From Bryobacterales bacterium KBS 96 (lineage in GTDB: Bacteria; Acidobacteriota; Terriglobia; Bryobacterales; Bryobacteraceae), in contig KB906767.1 in NCBI GenBank assembly GCA_000381625.1, positions 5,934,462-5,998,461 on the forward strand: 64,000 bases of DNA, given 5' to 3'. The translations under genes and the position numbers were made by a program. Below the pieces are notes generated by a model. It searched no databases. It had not been told where the DNA came from and saw only the letters and a list, made by a program, of their open reading frames with translations. How positions within the stretch are numbered: the first letter of the stretch is position 1; each line of letters starts with the position of its first letter. Below, one piece after another: positions 34,603 through 41,259 of this stretch.

Positions 34603-35430
34603 TCAAGTGTCGACAGTTGGACTGGCATTGAGCAACCGGTCAGCGGCCCGCAACACTTCGTCCACGCCGATGGCGTCCATCGAGTCGCCGCGAATCACTG
34701 CGACGTTTTCTCCGCGCGGAGCCCATACCTGCGGATCGCTCGCGCCGAATAACGCGATCGCGGGAATGCCGGTTGCCGCTGCAAGATGCGTGATGCCCGA
34801 ATCGTTGCCGATGAACAGCCTCGCCCCGGCGATCCATTCGGCGAGCGAGAGCAGATCGTCGAAGTGTCGTGCCCGCGCCAGTTCTTCCTCCGGTCCGGAA
34901 GTCCACGCGACCGGCCGCTTCAGCCGGCAGGCCAGTTCTTCAAATCGATCAAGAGGCCAATTCTTCCGCTTGCTGCCGGAAAAAGGATGGATGATTACTT
35001 CGTCTCGAACCGGCCCTTCGGGAGTTTCGATGCGTGGCGCGAGTCCCATCGGCGCGCCTGCCTGCCGAGCGAAGAAATCAATTGCGTGAATCGCGTCCCC
35101 GGCTCCGGGCAGCGCCCGGAAAAACCGCCAGTTCCCATTCAGACGCAGCGCCGCTTCGCGAAACTCCGGCCGGTTCGACCCGTACCAGCTTACGATCGAA
35201 TCGAAGTTCGCCAGCATTTCACGCAGCGCGGCGGGCGGATCGCCTTCCGCTACGCCGAGCAGATCGAGTCCAGTGTCCGGGAGAGCGCGGACGCGATCGG
35301 CAAATTGAACCAGCGGTACGAGCGCGGACGGTATCCACACCTCCGTGTATCCCGCGCCAAGATAGTCCATCGCCGGAAAGCAGGTCAAACAATCGCCAAT
35401 TGCCCCCGGCCGAACCAACAGACGCCGCAT
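34603..35430 (-). CDS. Glycosyltransferase family 9 (heptosyltransferase-like) protein
   Basis: The 275-residue protein matches GT9: LLVRPGAIGDCLTCFPAM at the start, the mid-region VIIHPFSGSKRKNWPLDRF and the sugar-nucleotide site FIGNDSGITHLAAATGIPAIALFGASDP. GT9 enzymes add heptose or another sugar to the inner core of lipopolysaccharide. It is shorter than most heptosyltransferases (about 320-350), mainly in the N-terminal half. It lies just 9 bp from the DsbD-alpha gene on the same strand, which may be fortuitous. Confidence 0.87.
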   Translation of the reverse strand: MRRLLVRPGAIGDCLTCFPAMDYLGAGYTEVWIPSALVPLVQFADRVRALPDTGLDLLGVAEGDPPAALREMLANFDSIVSWYGSNRPEFREAALRLNGNWRFFRALPGAGDAIHAIDFFARQAGAPMGLAPRIETPEGPVRDEVIIHPFSGSKRKNWPLDRFEELACRLKRPVAWTSGPEEELARARHFDDLLSLAEWIAGARLFIGNDSGITHLAAATGIPAIALFGASDPQVWAPRGENVAVIRGDSMDAIGVDEVLRAADRLLNASPTVDT

Positions 35431-35439
35431 TGTGACGGG

Positions 35440-35898
35440 TTATTGAATCGAGACAGGCACTTGCACCGCGACAGTGGCTGGCCGCTTGCAACTGCGGCTG
35501 TCGCAGGCTTGATAGCGAAGCTTGCCTTGCATCGTTGCGATGCCTGCCTGTGCTTGCGGAGGGGCCAGAAATTCAGTGTCGATCGTGAACTTGCCCGTGA
35601 ACACGCTAAGTGTATCGTCGCCGACCTTTACATCTTCCGGCTTCGGATAGCTGATCTGCTTCGTCTGTAAAGGTCCGCTCGTCCATGTCAATTTGATGGG
35701 AATCAGAAACTCGTCTCTCGGTTTGTCGCTGTTAACATGGAAGCCGGAGCGGAGACTGATCTGCAGCTTCTGCTGGGCCGTCTGCCCTCGCTTGACGCTC
35801 AACGTTTGAGGCGTCGCGATATTCACGACTCCATCAGCGGATTGCGCCGAGGCTAAGAAGGGCAGCAGCAGGACTGCCGCTGTTGCTAAGCACCGCAT
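35440..35898 (-). CDS. Stand-alone DsbD N-terminal (alpha)-like domain, secreted
   Basis: Starting at 35898 (MRCLATAAVLLLPFLASAQS), the signal peptide precedes a 130-residue immunoglobulin-like domain. FHVNSDKPRDEFLIPIKL, SYPKPEDV and the cysteine pair in YQACDSRSCKRPATV match the periplasmic alpha domain of DsbD, which passes electrons to periplasmic thiol proteins. Here there is no membrane or thioredoxin domain, so it needs a separate electron donor. Its gene begins inside the TlpA-like gene and overlaps it by 65 bp, suggesting they work together. Confidence 0.8.
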   Translation of the reverse strand: MRCLATAAVLLLPFLASAQSADGVVNIATPQTLSVKRGQTAQQKLQISLRSGFHVNSDKPRDEFLIPIKLTWTSGPLQTKQISYPKPEDVKVGDDTLSVFTGKFTIDTEFLAPPQAQAGIATMQGKLRYQACDSRSCKRPATVAVQVPVSIQ

Positions 35899-36436
35899 CC
35901 TTGTTCGTGTCGTTAAGCAGGCTCTTGATCTCGCTGATGTAGTCATCCTTGCCTATCAATCCCACGTGAGTATCGACCACTTTCCCTTCGCGATTAATAA
36001 CAAAGGTAGTTGGCAGCGAATCGATGCCGCCGTACAAGTTCGCGACTGCGTCGTCTCCCAACACTACCCGGTAATTCATCTTGTGCTCCGCGATATACGG
36101 CTTCACCGCTGCCCACCCGTCGTCGTCCATCGCGATTCCAAGCACTTCAAACCCCTGGTTCTTATATTGCTGTTCGAATTCCATGAACCACGGAATCTCG
36201 ATCTTGCAAGGCCCGCACCAGGTCGCCCAGAAATTCAGCAGCACGACTTTTCCGCGATAGTCCGACAGCTTTACCGCGCTTCCGTTGGCGTCTTTTAGAG
36301 TGAATTCCGGCGCCGTCTTCAGGCTGCCATTCTGTTTCGCCACGCCTTTGACATGCACCGGGTCCGTGTCGGAGCACGAATAGAGAAGCAGCAAAGTAGC
36401 GGATAACAGCAAAGCGCCGGTCTTCAATAAGTTCAC
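35834..36436 (-). CDS. TlpA-family thioredoxin-like lipoprotein
   Basis: The GTG start at 36436 opens a lipoprotein signal (MNLLKTGALLLSATLLLLYSCSD, Cys21 in LYSC). After a linker, PEFTLKDANGSAVKLSDYRGKVVLLNFWATWCGPCKIE has the WCGPC redox site, and LPTTFVINREGKV the cis-proline loop. It is anchored to the periplasmic side and probably reduces or oxidises thiols in cytochrome maturation or protein repair. The last 22 residues run out of frame through the signal peptide of the next gene, so the tail is not part of the fold. Confidence 0.9.
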   Translation of the reverse strand: MNLLKTGALLLSATLLLLYSCSDTDPVHVKGVAKQNGSLKTAPEFTLKDANGSAVKLSDYRGKVVLLNFWATWCGPCKIEIPWFMEFEQQYKNQGFEVLGIAMDDDGWAAVKPYIAEHKMNYRVVLGDDAVANLYGGIDSLPTTFVINREGKVVDTHVGLIGKDDYISEIKSLLNDTNKDAVLSNSGSPAAALLSLGAIR

Positions 36437-36516
36437 GGAACGTCCTTGCCTTTAGTATATCGACGCATGTATGACTGTAACGGCGATTCCGATTCACGAC
36501 GCACTCGCGTTTCTAT

Positions 36517-37140
36517 TCACGCGCGGGAGATTCGGATGTTTGAAAGAACGGTGGCGCGCCGGTTGCGCCATTCTTCCGGCAGCCGGAAGTAGCGATACCG
36601 TTTCACGCCGCTGTAGCTCCATGCCGCCGTATCGCAGAAGCTTTCGCAAACGTAAGCTCGCCATCGGAGATAGCGCTGCGCTCGATCGCTGGGCAGGAGC
36701 GATTCTCTCGCCACCTCGGAGGATTCCCCGAGCTCGCCCGCCACGCAAGCTGTGTGTTCTTGGAGCAACACCTGCTCGAATCCGCGCCTGGATTCATTCG
36801 ACAAGCGGATCCAGACGAAATGGAAGATCTCGTGGGTCAATGTAAGCCGGAGCAGCAGAGGATGCTGTAACAAATCGTCCTCAAGCACGATACGGCGTTC
36901 GCGGAGAAAGCTAGCCGCGTGTACCGCTTTGCCGCGACCGGGCTCGCCCGTGAGCAGCTTACCGCGATGGGCCGTCAGTTCAGGCAGGAACTGCAAATGG
37001 ATTGGGCTGCCGTCGAGATCGGGCAGCCCGGAAAGATAATCACTTAGCCACTCGCTCACTGGCCGGTCGTGGATTCGCGCCGGCGGCGCAAGCGTTTCGT
37101 TATTTGCCAGGCTTCGGCTGGCCAGGAGCAGGGTGAGCAC
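36517..37140 (-). CDS. Secreted protein with an HExxH zinc-protease-like motif
   Basis: A 207-residue product with a possible short signal (MLTLLLASRSLA). The motif LTLTHEIFHFVW contains HExxH, the metal-binding signature of gluzincin and related metallopeptidases, and about 60 residues later CESFCDTAAW supplies an acidic residue that might be the third ligand. I do not recognise the family. Its start lies 41 bp inside the PPIase gene upstream, so the two are probably translated together. It could be a small peptidase linked to protein quality control in the periplasm. Confidence 0.6.
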   Translation of the reverse strand: MLTLLLASRSLANNETLAPPARIHDRPVSEWLSDYLSGLPDLDGSPIHLQFLPELTAHRGKLLTGEPGRGKAVHAASFLRERRIVLEDDLLQHPLLLRLTLTHEIFHFVWIRLSNESRRGFEQVLLQEHTACVAGELGESSEVARESLLPSDRAQRYLRWRAYVCESFCDTAAWSYSGVKRYRYFRLPEEWRNRRATVLSNIRISRA

Positions 37141-38149
37141 TAGGAGCGGGGTGAGCGAGGGATGGCGTCGTGGCGCCTACTTTTCCCGGAAGGTTGAAGA
37201 AGTCGGGATCCTGGACCTGGATCTCGTACTGCTTGCTGTTGCTGTCGAGCACCTTCCGGACCTGTTGATTTTTCAATGTAGTCACAATCTCTTCTTGCGA
37301 TTGCTCGAAGGTTTTCTTGTTCAGGTTGTCGACTTTTAGAATATAGAAGCCGTTGCTCTCGCGAATGGGATCGGTGATATCGCCGGCTTTCAGCTTGAAC
37401 ACCGGATCGCTGATCTCTTTGGGCAATTTATCGGGCGAAAAGGAGCCGAGTTCGCCGCCTTTGGCCGCCGACGGCTTGTTATCGGATTCGGTCTTCGCGG
37501 TTTGCGCGAAGTCCGCGCCGCCTCTGATCTTCTTTACCAGGTCGGTAGCTTTTGCTTGCGCTGCATCTTCGGTGCGGGCGCCGGGCGTCCCCGCCGCGGG
37601 CGCCGCTGCTCCGGCCGGTGTAAAGCCGACGAAAATCGCGCTCAACTTCGCTTCCTGGAACTCCTGCGGATGCTGGTCGTAGTAGCTCTTCAGTTCCGCC
37701 GCGGTGGGGTTAGCGCTGCTGCTCACTTGGCCGATGTAGGCCTGAGCCATCAAGTTCTCGCGGTAGAACTCGAGCTGCGATTTCCAAGGTTCCTGTTGCC
37801 CCAAGTGCTGCTGCTCTGCGATGTCGGCGAAATGCCGCATCATGAAAAGCTGTTGAAGCGCATTCGTCAAGCCGCCGGGACTTTGCTCGAAGCGTTGCAA
37901 TTCGTTCGCGGGCATGCCCTTCAATAGCTTCAAAGCTTGTTCGGCGGTGACTTTCTGGCCATTGATAACCGCGACAACGCGGGTCGGTTCCTGCTGGGCT
38001 ACCGCTGCTGGACCTCGAACTTTCAACTGCTCCGGAGTTGTAGCCGGTGTGGAAGATTGAGCCGGCGCCGGCGATGTGGATGGGCCTGGCGCTTGGGCCC
38101 AAGCGAAGGTGGAACTGAGGAGAAAAAGGGAAAGAATACTGCTCTTCAT
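37100..38149 (-). CDS. Parvulin-type peptidyl-prolyl isomerase (SurA/PpiC-like)
   Basis: The start at 38149 (MKSSILSLFLLSSTFAWAQA) gives a signal peptide and 349 residues. A helical N-terminal chaperone region (AVINGQKVTAEQALKLLKGM) contains the SurA_N pattern; the parvulin domain follows, with KGGELGSFSPDKLPKEISDPVF and NGFYILKVDNL. A low-complexity insertion of Ala, Gly and Pro (about 185-205) sits inside it. Ends are Pro/Ala-rich. It should help fold outer-membrane proteins in the periplasm. The next gene overlaps by 41 bp. Confidence 0.87.
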   Translation of the reverse strand: MKSSILSLFLLSSTFAWAQAPGPSTSPAPAQSSTPATTPEQLKVRGPAAVAQQEPTRVVAVINGQKVTAEQALKLLKGMPANELQRFEQSPGGLTNALQQLFMMRHFADIAEQQHLGQQEPWKSQLEFYRENLMAQAYIGQVSSSANPTAAELKSYYDQHPQEFQEAKLSAIFVGFTPAGAAAPAAGTPGARTEDAAQAKATDLVKKIRGGADFAQTAKTESDNKPSAAKGGELGSFSPDKLPKEISDPVFKLKAGDITDPIRESNGFYILKVDNLNKKTFEQSQEEIVTTLKNQQVRKVLDSNSKQYEIQVQDPDFFNLPGKVGATTPSLAHPAPSAHPAPGQPKPGK

Positions 38150-38216
38150 GGGGAGGTGAGTGTACAGGCCCTCCCAGCCTAACACAACGTGAATATGGGC
38201 AAAAGTACTTCTGCGG

Positions 38217-38600
38217 CTACTTCTGCGGTTCGACGGCCGCCTTTCTCAATCCCTTCGTCCCATTCGTCTTTCCCGTTGCACTTACCTGGATATTGTTCAC
38301 GACTTGAACCGCTCCCGCTGACCTTGCCATTCGTGTTGCGGCCCCTTTGTGCTGCATGACGTTTGTGGATCCCTCCCAGGTAACTACCCCATGCGACACA
38401 TGGAATCGAAATCCGTCCTTACCCACCTTCGACTTAGCCAGTTTCTTTTCGAGAGTCTGCTGAATCTCGTTATCGCTGGCGGTTCCCGGCTGGGGTTGAG
38501 TGGCTCGGTGGCTCGTGCTGGCCGCCCGGGCGCGTTCCGCCGGAACGATTAGGCCGAGCAAAAGCAGGATCGTAGCTGCGATACGTATCATCGAGAACAT
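38217..38600 (-). CDS. Secreted BON-domain protein
   Basis: With the ATG at 38600 (MFSMIRIAATILLLLGL) there is a clear signal peptide and 127 residues. The mature part has one BON domain: DNEIQQTLEKKLAKSKVGKD, FHVSHGVVTWEGSTNVMQHKG and AGAVQVVNNIQV. BON domains bind phospholipids or other periplasmic ligands and occur in osmotic-stress proteins such as OsmY. It is likely in the same unit as the PPIase, 67 bp downstream. An inverted repeat lies upstream of it. Confidence 0.78.
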   Translation of the reverse strand: MFSMIRIAATILLLLGLIVPAERARAASTSHRATQPQPGTASDNEIQQTLEKKLAKSKVGKDGFRFHVSHGVVTWEGSTNVMQHKGAATRMARSAGAVQVVNNIQVSATGKTNGTKGLRKAAVEPQK

Positions 38601-38933
38601 AGTGCATTCCGCCGCCGATTTTCTCGCGAATAATTTCGCGAGCCCCCTACTTGTGGGATTTTCATGCATGTCTTGGATGAAGGAAACCGTCAAATCTGAG
38701 CCAGGAGCCTAAGCGACCCAAGGCGAACCGGGGAGGTTCGCGTCGATCCGTTCCGGCTTGCTGTTTGGTCGCCTACGTTCCCGGTTCAGAACCGGCATTT
38801 GCGTCAATCGAAAACGATTGTCTGTAGCGACGAGTCCCGGCGAGCCTCGGAAGGGTTCGACAAACAAGCGACGCTGATCTCCAGTCTCTCGCTCAGGTTC
38901 GATACAATTGGCGCCTCATCCGGAGAGGACTTC
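38601..38933. other. 333-bp divergent intergenic region
   Basis: It separates the BON gene and the hypothetical secreted gene and so should hold both promoters. It contains the inverted repeat at 38698-38792 and no supported gene. TACAAT near 38900 could be a -10 box for the plus-strand gene, but I see no good -35. Confidence 0.4.
38698..38792. repeat. Long imperfect inverted repeat of the GAGCCGGGAGCGTAAGCGACC family
   Basis: The arms are TGAGCCAGGAGCCTAAGCG and, in reverse, GTCGCCTACGTTCCCGGTT, about 45 bp apart. A related arm (GAGCCGGGAAGCGTAAGCG) is at 62297. Confidence 0.65.
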
Positions 38934-39293
38934 ATGAAACGCGCCTTACTTTTGACTGCCGTGCTATCGTCCTGCCTCACAACCCTCGCCCTCTGGGCGA
39001 CAGGGATGGTGACATTGCCCACCACCGTGAAACTGGAGAACTCTCGCGTGAAGGTCAGCGAAATCGATTATGTGCCCGGCGTGCCGCGTAAGCACTATAT
39101 TCGTCAGACCGATCAAGTGATTGTCTTCCTTGACGACTGTAAGTACCAGCGCACCGACTCCATCACGCACGAGAAGACAATTCGCGTTCGGAAGTCCGGT
39201 GATGTCATTTTTCATCACAAGGGCGACGATGCTCCGGTGCTGATCAATGTCGGCTCAAAGATCTACCGAAGTTTGCTGATCGAACTGAAGTAA
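38934..39293 (+). CDS. Hypothetical small secreted protein
   Basis: The start at 38934 has a good ribosome site (GGAGAGGAC) and a signal peptide (MKRALLLTAVLSSCLTTLAL). The mature part of about 95 residues is beta-rich with basic and acidic clusters: VKLENSRVKVSEIDYVPG, HYIRQTDQVIVFLDDC and VRKSGDVIFHHKGDDAPVLIN. It looks like a small cupin-like or Ig-like barrel, but I know no family. It converges on the ParE-like gene. Confidence 0.6.
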   Translation: MKRALLLTAVLSSCLTTLALWATGMVTLPTTVKLENSRVKVSEIDYVPGVPRKHYIRQTDQVIVFLDDCKYQRTDSITHEKTIRVRKSGDVIFHHKGDDAPVLINVGSKIYRSLLIELK

Positions 39294-39306
39294 TCGCCGG
39301 GCGGAA

Positions 39307-39576
39307 TCAGGGCGACTGCCGGGCGCCGCGCAGAACATTCAGAATCACGATTCCATCTTCCGAAACGCGGTACACAACCAGATACGGAGTTCCTGTGATG
39401 ACAAGCTCGCGCGTATTCTCAACGCGACCGGGACTAGCCAGGTATGGCAGTGAACGCAAACTCTGCACTCGCTCGTAGATCGCTCGTCTGATTCTATTGG
39501 CTGTTTCCGGTTTGCGATCTGTTTCGGGAACAGCCTTCAATTCTGAGGCGGCCTGCATCGACCATAGAACTGTCAA
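39307..39576 (-). CDS. RelE/ParE-superfamily toxin
   Basis: The TTG at 39576 overlaps the antitoxin stop (TTGA) and gives 89 residues, matching the usual ParE length (LTVLWSMQAASELKAV). The fold pattern is typical: an amphipathic helix (RKPETANRIRRAIYERVQSL), then RVENTRELVITGTPYLVVYRV and IVILNVLRGARQ. ParE toxins target DNA gyrase and RelE types cut mRNA; sequence alone leaves this open. With the preceding antitoxin it forms a two-gene addiction module on the minus strand. Confidence 0.83.
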   Translation of the reverse strand: MTVLWSMQAASELKAVPETDRKPETANRIRRAIYERVQSLRSLPYLASPGRVENTRELVITGTPYLVVYRVSEDGIVILNVLRGARQSP

Positions 39577-39779
39577 GCGCTTTCCCGCCGCTCCAGCCAC
39601 CTTCGAACGCTTTTATTGGTAACCGCTTCGCCGCGCCGCACTGCCGCGATGCTGCCCCTGACCTTGCTTTCGAACCACTCGTTGTAATCGGCCAACTGCT
39701 CTGCCGCCCTTTGGCCGTTCGTCCGGGACTCCGGTTCGTTCAGTTTCGCTTCGGTTTCCGGGACGAGAGGCCGTTCCAT
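39573..39779 (-). CDS. ParD/stability-determinant-like antitoxin
   Basis: The start at 39779 (MERPLVPETEAKL) gives 68 residues. YNEWFESKVRGSIAAVRRGEAVTNKSVRRWLERR matches the helical core of antitoxins encoded before ParE-like toxins. The stop overlaps the toxin start. About 70 bp upstream, ATCAA-AACGA-TTGAT (39847-39861) is a small palindrome that could be its operator, as these antitoxins repress their own promoter; this is a guess. Confidence 0.75.
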   Translation of the reverse strand: MERPLVPETEAKLNEPESRTNGQRAAEQLADYNEWFESKVRGSIAAVRRGEAVTNKSVRRWLERRESA

Positions 39780-40012
39780 AGCTGCGAGTCTAGCGTCTCC
39801 TGCGGCCGATGTCCATGAGCGCTGTGGTGTATTCCTTTTCAAGAGAATCAAAACGATTGATCCTCGGTTAAAGTCTGTGCTATCTCTCCGCTTATGCTTG
39901 GCCGGCGCAACGCCCTGAGAAACACCGCTATTGCCGTTCAAGACAGTATGGTGGAAACCTACGGCGCAATCAGCGTGGTCGTACTCCGGCAACGTTTCAG
40001 CAGATTACGTCT

Positions 40013-40600
40013 TTAATCGGTACAGCACTGCTTCGGTCGCGCAGGGTTGCCCACAACGGTTGTGCCGGGCGCAACGTCGCGCGTCACTACGCTTCCGGCG
40101 CCAACAATGGCATCGTCGCCAATAGTGATGCCGGGCAGCAGAATCGCTCCTCCGCCGATCCAGACATTCTTTCCGATCACAATGGCTTTGCCGTTCTCTA
40201 GTCCGCTCGCCCGGATTGCCGGATCTCTTGGATGATCCGCAGCATAAAACTGGACATTGGGACCGATTTGCGTTCCCTTGCCGATACGAATGGGCATCAC
40301 ATCCAGGAAAACCGCATTGAAGTTGACGAACACGCCGTCGTCAAGATAAATGTTGCGGCCGTAATCGCAATAGAACGGCGCCCGGATCGTTGAGTTCTTC
40401 CCCAAGCCGCCCAATAGCTGCTTCAGAACGTTCCACTTCGAGCCGGGAGCTTCATCCGCCGCCGCGTGGTTGTAGGCTTGGGACAACGCTGCGGCTTAGT
40501 CGCGTTCCCCAACGAGCTCCGGCGCGGATGCGTCGTAGAGGTCACCCGCAAGCATTTTTTCCTTTTCGCTTTTCTCTTGCTTATCGATATTGATGCCCAT
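40013..40600 (-). pseudogene. maa: Maltose O-acetyltransferase-like gene with an in-frame stop
   Basis: The natural start is the ATG at 40600 (MGINIDKQEKSEKEKMLAG, DLYDASAPELVGERD), which matches the N-terminus of maltose/galactoside acetyltransferases. Codon 35 (40496-40498) is TAA in that frame. The rest continues in frame as a left-handed hexapeptide helix (RIGKGTQIGPNVQFYAADHP, NVWIGGGAILLPGITIGDDAIVG, AGSVVTRDVAPGTTVVGNPA) that uses acetyl-CoA. A TTG at 40486 could restart a 157-residue piece lacking the first helix. So it is a nonsense mutant, a recent pseudogene or a sequencing error. Confidence 0.82.
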
Positions 40601-41259
40601 CACTCTTTCAATTTCCTCGCTCGTTCAACGGCTGCTGACGACGCAGACCGCGCCCGACGGCCGAATGTTCGTGGCCTTCGCCGCTAATCGTCAGGCCGCA
40701 TTTTCAAGACATTCATCTCCCGGTTTTCACGGCTCCAAAATGCTCGCAAATTCTGTTACATTCAAAGTGGCGTGATTGGTTCACTCACATCGAATAGAAT
40801 AGCGGCCGGGCGTGTTCTCCCCGTGTTGCTGGCTATTCTCTTTATGGGGAGCGCCGAGCCTTCGCTGCAACAGGGCGTTAATGGGGGCGGCAGCTCAACC
40901 CGCTGTAAACACGAGAAACTGGTTTCTTCAAGTGCGGCGTACGAAAACGCCCGTACGGCTCTTTGCTTGCTGCCGGCTCTGTTGGGGCACGCCTGCCAGA
41001 CGAGCTCAACCGCAGTTTCCAATGCCGCGCTGCCCGAATCGTCCAGCGCCACGGACGTCCGGGTTTTGCGTGAGTCGTATCAGGCATTTGACTCCGCCCG
41101 GCGGCCGTTGACCTCTCATTCCCGTCATCTCTGGCAACGTCCTCCTCCTTCTGCCTAGAACTCCTTGCGTCTGACTGGCCAGCGGCTGCGAGCTCCATCG
41201 CGTTATACGGCTAAGTCGTTGAAATGTAAGTTCTAGCTACACTGGAGGCAGAAGTACTT
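40601..41259. other. About 660-bp region upstream of secA
   Basis: No gene with family support lies here. It includes an open frame at 40772-41158 listed separately, and probably the secA promoter. No strong -35/-10 pair was found close to secA; a GGAGG ribosome site lies before its ATG. Confidence 0.4.
40772..41158 (+). CDS. Doubtful small open reading frame upstream of secA
   Basis: A GTG-started frame of 128 codons begins with a possible signal (AAGRVLPVLLAILFMGSAEP) but the remainder is Ser- and Ala-rich with no recognisable domain. No good ribosome site precedes it. It ends 101 bp before secA. I list it only because it is the longest plausible frame in this gap; it may be non-coding. 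Confidence 0.25.
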   Translation: MIGSLTSNRIAAGRVLPVLLAILFMGSAEPSLQQGVNGGGSSTRCKHEKLVSSSAAYENARTALCLLPALLGHACQTSSTAVSNAALPESSSATDVRVLRESYQAFDSARRPLTSHSRHLWQRPPPSA

